From: Roseibium aquae | GTDB taxonomy: Bacteria > Pseudomonadota > Alphaproteobacteria > Rhizobiales > Stappiaceae | DNA: 64,000 nucleotides | NCBI RefSeq assembly: GCF_008711285.1 | Contig: NZ_VXDC01000011.1 | Coordinates: 92,013-156,012, forward strand | Direction: 5' to 3' | Shown: positions 44,322 through 52,207 of the stretch, piece by piece | Layout of the letters: every line of letters starts with the position of its first letter | Position numbering within the stretch: the stretch's first letter is position 1 | The notes under the pieces: model-generated | Database searches by the model: none | What the model was told of the DNA's origin: nothing | What the model saw: only the letters and a program-made list of their open reading frames with translations | Program-made: the position numbers and the translations under genes

Positions 44322-45577
44322 CTGACGCCACAGCGAAAACAGACATCGAAAAACGGAGGGCCATACGGCACATACGCCGGGTCGCGACCGGCCTGTCGGT
44401 GTGCCTGGTGGTGGTGTTTGCGGCAACCTTCGCCGTGGACGAACCTGGTTTCGGGCTCCTTCTGGTCCGCGCCATGGCCGAGGCCGGATTGATCGGCGCA
44501 TTGGCCGACTGGTTTGCGGTCGAGGCGCTGTTTCGCCGGCCCTTGGGCCTGCCGATCCCGCACACGGCCCTTTTGCCATCGAACCAGAAACGGGCCGCGC
44601 GCGGCGTGGCCGAGTTCATTCAACGTTACTTTCTGAACAGAACACTGATCCGGACCCGTATTTTAGACCAGCACCCGACACGGCGGGCCGCAATCTGGCT
44701 CAGCCGCAAGGACAACAGCAAGAAAGTCGCAGACCTTCTGGTCCGCGCCCTTGGACTGGCCCTGCGCAACGTCGCCGGGCTGCGCCTGAGTGAAGATCTG
44801 CGCAATGGCATCCAGGCGACCCTGCGCCGTGCCATGTCCGGTGAAAAACTGGCAGGCGGCATTGCCGGGCTTGCGGGCGAGGCGATGACCGGCGCAGTGA
44901 CCGACAGCCTTCTTCTGGTAGTTCGCGACGCCATCGAGCAGAACCGGCAGAAGGTGGTGGCCGTTGTCCGTGACCGCAGCCGATGGTGGATCGCCAGCCG
45001 GGTCGATGAAGAAATAGCGGGCCTGCTGGTCAAGGGCGTTCTCTCGGTCATCGACGAACTCACAGCCGAGAACACACCCCTTCGGACCGAGTTCGATCAG
45101 GCAATCGCGGGCCTGTTCAACCGGCTTCACCTGGACGGCACCATGGAACGCCTGATCAACCAGGCACGTGACCATGCATTTGACCGGGGCCTGATCGAAA
45201 CGCTCCTGGACCGGTTGGAAGACGAAGCGTTCCAGGAATTTGGACAGCGTCTTGCGACAGAACCAGATGGTGTCGCCCAAATGATTGCGACGGGCCTAGA
45301 GGATGCGGCGCGGCGCCTTGCCAAAGACCATGCCGCTTGCGCCGAGATGGATCTGGTCATCGCTGATGCTGCGGCCGATACGGTTGTCTCCGCACGCCCG
45401 GCCATTGCCGGCTATGTGACTGAAGTGATCTCGGGATGGGACAGCGCCGAATTGGTCGACAAGTTCGAAACCGAATTCGGCCGCGACCTGCAATTCATCC
45501 GCATCAACGGCGCCCTCCTGGGTGCGATCCTGGGCGGACTGATCTTCCTGCTGACACATATCCCGCATTTTGGATAG
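44312..45577 (+). CDS. DUF445 domain membrane protein
   Basis: A 421-residue protein with membrane segments near residues 28-47 and at the C-terminus ([22 protein letters not shown]), enclosing a long helical region. The start [42 protein letters not shown] is the DUF445 (YheB/YjiN-like) signature. Function is unknown. It overlaps phaZ by ten bases and so is translationally linked with the PHA run, though that may be incidental. ATG 44312 gives [10 protein letters not shown]; the frame upstream is a shadow of phaZ. Confidence 0.88.
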   Translation: [421 protein letters not shown]

Positions 45578-45671
45578 AAGCTGGCTATCATCCACTGTTC
45601 TTCTTGCGGTGGTGCCAGACCAGTTCAAAGCAGTCTGCGGACAGCCCCGATGGCCGTTGCAGGGTGAAAAG

Positions 45672-45941
45672 GGGTCTTGGGATGACACCACCCGCCTGTG
45701 GGAGTTTGATAGCGGTCGCGAGCTCGCGCAGTTTGTATCGTTTACGGACGGTTCTTGGATTGTGATGACGTCCGAGGGGTTCTTCAACGCTTCAGTGGGC
45801 TGGGCCAAACACATAAATCTCGTCCGCGGGCTTGAGGTGTTCTCGGTCGATCAGGTCTATGACGCCTTGTTCCATCCTGATCTGGTGCGTGAGGCGCTGG
45901 CCGCATCACGGGACCCCGTCCTCTTAGCCGTAGATGATTGA
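45672..45941 (+). pseudogene. Remnant of a WD40-repeat (caspase-like) protein
   Basis: About 90 residues end at the TGA 45939. They begin like the last blade of a WD40 propeller (SWDDTTRLWEFDSGRELAQFVSF) and go on with DGSWIVMTSEGFFNASVGWAKHINLVRGLEVFSVDQVYDALFHPDLVREAL, the junction normally found between the propeller and the following peptidase or beta-lactone-type domain in large bacterial WD40 proteins. The rest of both sides is missing: upstream DNA has no ATG in frame with that character. It is most likely a fragment left by deletion. Confidence 0.75.
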
Positions 45942-46149
45942 CCCATAGCGTGTTCCTCCTTCCTAAAAATAGCATGGAAAGAAGGTTAAGTAGACAGATA
46001 CTTTTACAACAGACTTGCCCTTCCTTCCTCAAAGAAGAGCGGGCTGCGTTATCCAAGCGATTTGGGTGGCATGATGGCGATCAAGGGAAAGTCCGTCACG
46101 GCGTGCTTTAAAGGCGCTGCAACCGGAGATCCGCGATCGGGAGAATGGC

Positions 46150-47895
46150 ATGGAAAAGCGTGTTCCGACCACCACCGTTTCTGACAAGGCGCACCACTCG
46201 CTTGACCGCGGTGCACGCGCGGTAATCGCCAGATTGTCGGCGGGCGTCTCCCCGCACGCTCCGATGCAGGCTTGGGCCGATTGGTTTTCCTATGTGGGCC
46301 AGTCGCCGGGACGGCAACTGGGGCTTTGGGAACACGCGCAATCCAACCTGGCAAAGCTGGTCGCTTACGCGGCCGACACGAGCCAGGATCCGGAACCGCC
46401 CTTCGAGGCGCAACGCTATGACCACCGTTTCGACGACGCCGGCTGGCAAATGCCGCCTTACAGCTTTCTGAAGCAGGGCTTTTTCGCCTGGCAGGATTTT
46501 TGGGAGTTCGCGACCGAACGGACTCGAGGCTTGTCGCCGCGCGCTGCGGACCAGACCCGGTTCATGGCCAGGCAAGCCCTCGATTTCATGTCTCCGTCGA
46601 ATTTTCCTTGGCTCAATCCGGAGATCATCCACGCGACGGTCCAAAGTGGCGGGGCCAACCTGGTGACAGGCGCACAGCATTTTGTCCACGATTACTGGAA
46701 GGCTGTCGCCCAGACCCATGACGCACCGCCGGAAGGTTACCGGATCGGAGAGGATCTGGCCTGCACGAGCGGTCACATCGTGTTCCGCAACGAACTGTTC
46801 GAGCTCATCCGATATGCGCCCGCAACCGGGACGGTTCAGGCGGAACCCGTGCTGTTCGTGCCCGCATGGATCATGAAGTACTACGTTCTCGATCTGTCAC
46901 CCGACAATTCTCTCGTCAAGTACTTGGTGGACCAAGGGTTCACTGTGTTCATGATCTCCTGGTGCAACCCACAGCCCGAACAGGCCGATCTGTCGCTTGA
47001 GGATTACCGCGAGCTTGGCGTCATGACCGCAATCAACCAGATCAACGGCATGATTCCGGAGCGGAAGATCCATACGGTTGGCTATTGCCTTGGCGGCACG
47101 ATCCTGGCGATCTCCGCCGCGACAATGGCGCGGGAGCGTGACGACCGGCTGGCCTCGATCACGCTGATCGCGGCCCAGGTTGATTTTGCCGACGCCGGCG
47201 AATTGCTGCTCTTCCTCGACGAAAGCCAGGTGACGCTCCTGGAAGACATGATGTGGGATCAGGGATGCCTGGACAAACCGCAAATGGCGCGGGCTTTTTC
47301 CAGCATCCGGGCGGGCGACCTGATCTATTCCCGGTCAGTCCGGCGCTACTTTCTCGGGGAGCCGGACGAGCCGACCGATCTCGGCGTGTGGGTGGCGGAC
47401 ACCACGCGAATGCCCGCACGGATGCATTCGGAGTACCTGCGCGGCCTTTTTCTTGAAAACCGGCTTTCCGCTGGGCGCTTTGCGGTCGCCAACCGTGTGA
47501 TTGCGCTGAAGGATATTTCCGCCCCGATGTTCGTGATCGCAACGGAGGCCGACCATATTGCGCCGTGGCGGTCGGTCTACAAGACCCAGCTGTTTACAGA
47601 CTGCGATCTGACCTTCGTCCTGACCAGCGGCGGCCACAACACCGGGATCGTCAATCCTCCGAGCGGGACGGGGCGATATTTCAGGATTTCCCATCGTCCC
47701 GCTGGTGCGTTTTACAACGGTCCTGACGTTTGGCTCGCGCAGCAGGCAGCCCGTCAGGGATCGTGGTGGCCGGCGTGGAAAACCTGGCTTGAAACCAAAA
47801 GCAGCGGGCAGGTTCCCGCATTGCCATTCGACCCGCCGGTCCTGGATCCGGCCGGCCCCCTTGCGGCCCCTGGAACATATGTCCACCAGACATGA
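46150..47895 (+). CDS. PHA synthase, class I-like
   Basis: A 581-residue alpha/beta hydrolase-fold polymerase with lipase box GYCLGG (311-316, Cys313), Asp in ATEADHIAPW and His in SGGHNTGI. The N-terminal region (to about 200) includes NFPWLNPEIIHATVQSGGANLVTGAQHF, as in class I synthases of the poly(3-hydroxybutyrate) type. It differs strongly from the synthase at 41858, so it is not a tandem duplicate. It has its own 208-base leader and likely own promoter. GGGAGAATGGC precedes the ATG. Confidence 0.9.
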   Translation: MEKRVPTTTVSDKAHHSLDRGARAVIARLSAGVSPHAPMQAWADWFSYVGQSPGRQLGLWEHAQSNLAKLVAYAADTSQDPEPPFEAQRYDHRFDDAGWQMPPYSFLKQGFFAWQDFWEFATERTRGLSPRAADQTRFMARQALDFMSPSNFPWLNPEIIHATVQSGGANLVTGAQHFVHDYWKAVAQTHDAPPEGYRIGEDLACTSGHIVFRNELFELIRYAPATGTVQAEPVLFVPAWIMKYYVLDLSPDNSLVKYLVDQGFTVFMISWCNPQPEQADLSLEDYRELGVMTAINQINGMIPERKIHTVGYCLGGTILAISAATMARERDDRLASITLIAAQVDFADAGELLLFLDESQVTLLEDMMWDQGCLDKPQMARAFSSIRAGDLIYSRSVRRYFLGEPDEPTDLGVWVADTTRMPARMHSEYLRGLFLENRLSAGRFAVANRVIALKDISAPMFVIATEADHIAPWRSVYKTQLFTDCDLTFVLTSGGHNTGIVNPPSGTGRYFRISHRPAGAFYNGPDVWLAQQAARQGSWWPAWKTWLETKSSGQVPALPFDPPVLDPAGPLAAPGTYVHQT

Positions 47896-47965
47896 CCGGC
47901 CATCGCATTCCCGTCGGCCGGTCGAACAAGGCTTGCGGAGCAACCGGCCGCCAGCGGCATGGAAC

Positions 47966-47999
47966 GAAGGCCTGATGGTGTCCGGTCCACCAGGCCTTC
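47966..47999. terminator. Bidirectional hairpin between phaC (class I) and soxF
   Basis: Arms GAAGGCCTG and CAGGCCTTC (9 bp) extend by TGG/CCA after one mismatch, with an 8-base loop. It lies in the 111-base gap between the convergent genes ending at 47895 and 48007. Confidence 0.7.
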
Positions 48000-48006
48000 C
48001 TTCGGG

Positions 48007-49284
48007 TTACGAGCCGAAGATGTCGGCGGTTATGCCGTTGTACCAGCCAATGGACTCCTCGTAGGTGGCCTGGCGCAAGGCGGCATCCTCGCCCGTCTGA
48101 CTGACAAAGCTTGAAGTGGACGCGATCTTTTCGTCCGTTGGCGCGTACTGAGCGCCGACTTTCACCCCATCGTTCGTGTCGATCAGGCTCCAGCAGGTAT
48201 TTGAGTATTTTGCCGGGAACACACGCGCATCCAGAAGGTCTCCCCGAATGGCCATGGCGGCGACTTTCGCCTGGCTGTTGGCGGAAAAGCCGGATTTCGG
48301 CATGTCACCTGCAATACACGCATCGCCGATCACAAAGATCTTGTCATCCATCTTGGAGCGCATCGAATAGGGATCGATCGGACAGAAGCCACTGTCGTTG
48401 GAAAGTCCGGCCTTGGTGGCGATCATGCCCGCCTTCTGGGCCGGAATGACATTCACAAGACTGCCGGTAAATGTATCGAGGTCGGTCTCAACCGCGCCAG
48501 TGGCCGGGTCGACACTCACAATCCCGCCATGCACATCCGGGCCGTACCATTCAATCATCCCGGGATAGTGCTTTTCCCAGCCTTCCTGAAAGAGGGCCTG
48601 TTTGGAGAAGCTTGGCTTCGGGTCGAGCACGATGATCTTGCTGTTCGTGTATCCTTTATTTTTCAGGACATGCGCGAACATCGACACGCGTTCGTACGGC
48701 CCTGGTGGGCACCGGTAGGGGTTCGGCGGCGCCACCATGACGATCTGCTGCCCGTCTTCAATGGCATCCAGTTTCGACTTCAATATCTGGGTCTGCGGTC
48801 CCGCCTTCCAGGAATGAGGCATGATTTGCGCCGCTTCCTCGGAATAGCCGGGCACGCTGTCGTAAATGATGTCGATACCGGGTGCGACCACCAGCCTGTC
48901 GTAGGGAACGCGCGAGCCGTCAGCAAGAACGACTTCCTGGGCTTCGCGGTCGATCATATCCGCGAAGGCGTTGACGACAGTGATGCCATAGTTGGACGCC
49001 AGACGTTCATACCCGTGATTGATGGACTCGAAATCCCGGAACCCGCCCAGATAGAGATTGGAGAAATAGCAGGTCGTGTATCGCGCGTTGGCTTCGATCA
49101 AAGTGACATCGAGATCTTCGCCGGCATCTTTGGCCAAGTAACGGGCCGCTGTGCCGCCCCCAGACCCGCCGCCAATCACAACGGCCCGCGGTTTGCCCTG
49201 GGCGCGGGCGTAGTGAGGCATGGCCAGCGACGCGGCGCTGGCTCCCGCCAGAAGGCCGAAACTCCGGCGTGTTAGGTTTGGCAT
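48007..49284 (-). CDS. soxF: SoxF, flavocytochrome c sulfide dehydrogenase-type flavoprotein
   Basis: A 425-residue periplasmic FAD protein. The Tat signal is TRRSFGLLAGASAASLAMPHYARA (5-28). The FAD motif VVIGGGSGGGTAA is near 35-47. The two redox Cys of the FccB family are in PYRCPPGPYERVS and SGFCPIDPY. It would oxidise sulfide, and its partner is the adjacent diheme SoxE. ATG 49284 gives MPNLTRRSFG; the frame is open to 49299. It is the last gene of the soxV-to-soxF run. Confidence 0.94.
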   Translation of the reverse strand: MPNLTRRSFGLLAGASAASLAMPHYARAQGKPRAVVIGGGSGGGTAARYLAKDAGEDLDVTLIEANARYTTCYFSNLYLGGFRDFESINHGYERLASNYGITVVNAFADMIDREAQEVVLADGSRVPYDRLVVAPGIDIIYDSVPGYSEEAAQIMPHSWKAGPQTQILKSKLDAIEDGQQIVMVAPPNPYRCPPGPYERVSMFAHVLKNKGYTNSKIIVLDPKPSFSKQALFQEGWEKHYPGMIEWYGPDVHGGIVSVDPATGAVETDLDTFTGSLVNVIPAQKAGMIATKAGLSNDSGFCPIDPYSMRSKMDDKIFVIGDACIAGDMPKSGFSANSQAKVAAMAIRGDLLDARVFPAKYSNTCWSLIDTNDGVKVGAQYAPTDEKIASTSSFVSQTGEDAALRQATYEESIGWYNGITADIFGS

Positions 49285-49323
49285 TTGGTCTCCTCCCAAT
49301 TTGCGCCCCGATGCTCGCGGGGC

Positions 49324-50112
49324 CTATTGCGGTTCAAGCGTGGCGAAATAGGCCGCTAGCGCCGCGATCTCCTCGTTTCCGAGATTGACGGTCATGTTTT
49401 GCATGACCTGATGGCTTCTGACGTTTGTCTTGTATTCGAACAGGGCTCGAATAAAGGCGTTGTTCGGCCAGCCGACAATAGAGGGAATGCCGTCGGCGCG
49501 GCCCGACATTTGATGGCATGTTACACATTCGGTGGAGAGATACTCACCATATTCGACATCGCCCTCAAGTTGCATTGCCGCGGCGCCTATTTCCGCTCCG
49601 ATGTCGGTGTTCGCCGCCGCGTCAGCGGCTGGCGGGGCCGCCGAAAGAGCTTTCAGATAGGCAATGACGTGCAGGCGATCCTGCGGGTCACGCATGCCGC
49701 GGTAGGACATGCGGGTTCCCGGTATGTAGGCGTTCGGTTTTTCGAGATAGGCATCGATGGTGAATTCGTTCCAAACCAGACCATCCTGCCCTTTTTGTTG
49801 CATGGCACCGGAATAACGGAACTCCTCAAGACTGCCGGCCTGACGCCCGAACAGGCCGTCCAGATGCGGTCCGACGCCGTTTCTTGCGTTGTCGCCGATC
49901 TGGTGACAGCTCTTGCAGGCGCGATAAAGGTCCTCGCCCTTGGCTGGGTCTCCCGGCTCTGTGGCATGGATTTGGCCCGAAGCCATAAGTGCGGCGCCAA
50001 ACAACAATCTCCGGCCTGCGGCTGACAGCCGGTGCGCCCAGGTTTGAAGCGTGAAAATGCTCGAATTGACCGGCTTACCCGCCAAAGACGGGGCAGGCAT
50101 GCTCCTCAACAT
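49324..50112 (-). CDS. soxE: SoxE, diheme cytochrome c
   Basis: A 262-residue periplasmic cytochrome with two CxxCH heme sites, CKSCH (about 65-69) and CVTCH (about 200-204), in two class I-type domains. Met ligands are provided by ..PGTRMSYRGM and ..NMTVNLG. A signal-like helix (RRLLFGAALMASGQIHA) precedes, after a 30-residue polar start, so translation could begin internally. It is 39 bases upstream of soxF and would accept electrons from SoxF, as in Paracoccus/Rhodovulum. Confidence 0.92.
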   Translation of the reverse strand: MLRSMPAPSLAGKPVNSSIFTLQTWAHRLSAAGRRLLFGAALMASGQIHATEPGDPAKGEDLYRACKSCHQIGDNARNGVGPHLDGLFGRQAGSLEEFRYSGAMQQKGQDGLVWNEFTIDAYLEKPNAYIPGTRMSYRGMRDPQDRLHVIAYLKALSAAPPAADAAANTDIGAEIGAAAMQLEGDVEYGEYLSTECVTCHQMSGRADGIPSIVGWPNNAFIRALFEYKTNVRSHQVMQNMTVNLGNEEIAALAAYFATLEPQ

Positions 50113-50203
50113 ATGCGGTCCTCAAAGGTTGCCTCCTCAACCGATGGGCGCCCGGTTTTCGCAAGCGCCCATCTGAAACACACTTTCCCTGCACCAGCCG
50201 GGA

Positions 50204-50902
50204 TCAATCGACACCGCCGACCCCAGCGGCCGCGTCATCGTCAACAGTGCCGGGTGTGACATCAAGAATACGCGCGCGCATCGTGATTTGAACCGGACCG
50301 TCTTTGCAGTCGGTCATGCATGGCTCTGTTTTCGCGGCGTAAAACGGTTCCTGATCCCGGTCATCCGGAGTGAAATTCCGTTCGTTGGGAAGTCGAATCT
50401 CAAGGAAATTCTCATTTGACAGCACGAAATCTTCGTCCAGAACGATATCGTTTAGATACAGCAAATAGGCCGTGATCGCATACACATCGTCATCGGACAA
50501 AGACCGCGCATCGCCATAGGGCATCGCGCGGCGGACGTAGTCATAAACGGTCGACAGATACGGCCAGTATGAGCCGATTGTCTTTTCCGGCCGCTCATGG
50601 GTCAGCGTGTCGTGACCGCCGGCAAGAACCGGCCACCGGCCCACCCCTTCACCGAAATCCCCGTGGCAAACGGCGCAGGCGTTGGTGTAGAGCTCTTCGC
50701 CGTCCAGGACATTGCCGGACCCGACCGGCAGACCCTGCCCGTCGGGCCGGATATCGATGTCCCAAGCCGCGACTTCCGCCGGCGTCGCCTCGCGGCCAAG
50801 GCCGAATTTGCCACTGTCATCGGCCGACACCAGTGTGGCGCCAAACCCGGCTCCGCTCAGCAGGGCCGAGCTGATGAGAATGGATTTAACCAACTTCGAC
50901 AT
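50204..50902 (-). CDS. soxD: SoxD, cytochrome c subunit of sulfane dehydrogenase
   Basis: A 232-residue periplasmic cytochrome with a signal peptide (LVKSILISSALLSGAGFGATLVSA, 4-27), one heme site CAVCH near 77-81, and a closing SoxD-type tail. It is the electron acceptor of the molybdoprotein SoxC. Paracoccus SoxD is about 380 residues and has two hemes; this one is shorter and monoheme. The start overlaps the soxC end by 17 bases (50886-50902), so the pair is translationally coupled. A Cys pair in EPCMTDC near the end lacks a heme His. Confidence 0.92.
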   Translation of the reverse strand: MSKLVKSILISSALLSGAGFGATLVSADDSGKFGLGREATPAEVAAWDIDIRPDGQGLPVGSGNVLDGEELYTNACAVCHGDFGEGVGRWPVLAGGHDTLTHERPEKTIGSYWPYLSTVYDYVRRAMPYGDARSLSDDDVYAITAYLLYLNDIVLDEDFVLSNENFLEIRLPNERNFTPDDRDQEPFYAAKTEPCMTDCKDGPVQITMRARILDVTPGTVDDDAAAGVGGVD

Positions 50903-52172
50903 TTTCGACCGTCCCGTCCGCCTGCACATACCAGGTCTGGATGCTGTTGTTGTGATAGATGGAGTTCTCGCCGCGGGCAGCCCGCAACTCGTTCTTGGTC
51001 GGTTGGAAGTATCCGTTCTCGTCCATCGCGCGCGATTGCAGCAGGAGATCGGAGCCGTCCCAGTCGATGTCGAGATAGAAACGGTGCATCGCCTTTGGCA
51101 GGCTCGGCCCGTCGATGCGTGCGGTTTGCCAGTTTCGGCCGCCATCGATCGAGACATCCACGCGGGTGATGCGTCCGTTGCCGGACCAGGCCACACCGGA
51201 AATCACCATCGGGCCTTTTCCGTGCCGCACGGGCGCTTGCGGACTGGGCGAGGTAATCACCGATTTCGGATCCATTACCCACGTGAAACGGCGCGCCTTG
51301 CCGGTCTCCAGAAGATCGGTGTACTTGGAAGTTTCCTCCCGATGGTGCCAAGGCTCGTCCCCCACCTCGATGCGGCGCAACCATTTGACCCACATGTTGC
51401 CTTCCCAGCCCGGCACCACCAGCCGGAGAGGGTATCCCTGTTCCGGACGCAAGGCTTCCCCGTTCATCTTGAAGGCCACGAGGCAGTCATCGAGGGCTTT
51501 TTCCATGGGTACCGAGCGGGTCATGGCCGACGCGTCGGCCCCTTCGGGCATCAGCCATTTGGCGTTCGTTTTCAGCCCGGCTTCCTCGAGGATCAGCTTG
51601 AGCGGCACGCCGGTATAGACCACGCAGTGGATCATGCCATGCGTGTACTGGCAGCCATTAAGCTGCGCGCCGCGCCACTCCATGCCCGAGTTGGCCGCGC
51701 ATTCGAGGAAGTAGACCCGGTTTTCCCGTGGAAAGCGCATCAGGTCTTCCATCGTGAAAACCATCTGCCGGTCGACAAGCCCGTTGATCATCAGCCGGTG
51801 GTCGGCAGGATTGATCTCCGCGATTCCGCCATGATGGCGTTCGAAACAAAGGCCGTTCGGAGTGATGATCCCGTCGAGCTCGTGCAGCGGCGTGAAGTTC
51901 ACCGAGCTTTCCGTGGAGGCGGTGAGCCATTCGACATCGCGCCGGACCACATGGGATTCAAATTGGGAAGGCGTGCCATAAGGGCGTGCCTGCACACCTT
52001 CGCCCAGATAGCGGTTCCAGTCCTGTATTTCGGTAATCAGGGGATCGCCTTCTGCGCGGGCCGCCGCGGGAAGCGCGCCGGTTGCCAATGCGGCGCCACT
52101 GCCGGCGAGCCCGGCCTTCAGCAGGGAGCGGCGGGAGAGATTGGTCGATCCCGAACCCTTGGTTTCGGTCAT
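50886..52172 (-). CDS. soxC: SoxC, sulfane dehydrogenase molybdoprotein
   Basis: A 428-residue periplasmic member of the sulfite oxidase family. The Tat signal is LSRRSLLKAGLAGSGAALATGALPAAARA. The pterin region has FTPLHELDG..ITPNGLCFERHHGG and the Mo ligand Cys in VYFLECAANSG; the C-terminal dimerisation domain follows (VAWSGNGRITRVDVSIDGGRNW). With SoxD it oxidises the SoxY-bound sulfane sulfur, so thiosulfate goes to sulfate without sulfur globules. ATG 52172 follows GAGGACAAG; ATG 52193 is also in frame. Confidence 0.96.
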   Translation of the reverse strand: MTETKGSGSTNLSRRSLLKAGLAGSGAALATGALPAAARAEGDPLITEIQDWNRYLGEGVQARPYGTPSQFESHVVRRDVEWLTASTESSVNFTPLHELDGIITPNGLCFERHHGGIAEINPADHRLMINGLVDRQMVFTMEDLMRFPRENRVYFLECAANSGMEWRGAQLNGCQYTHGMIHCVVYTGVPLKLILEEAGLKTNAKWLMPEGADASAMTRSVPMEKALDDCLVAFKMNGEALRPEQGYPLRLVVPGWEGNMWVKWLRRIEVGDEPWHHREETSKYTDLLETGKARRFTWVMDPKSVITSPSPQAPVRHGKGPMVISGVAWSGNGRITRVDVSIDGGRNWQTARIDGPSLPKAMHRFYLDIDWDGSDLLLQSRAMDENGYFQPTKNELRAARGENSIYHNNSIQTWYVQADGTVENVEVG

Positions 52173-52207
52173 GATCTTGTCCTCAGGTTTCATCTTCGGT
52201 CACGGCT

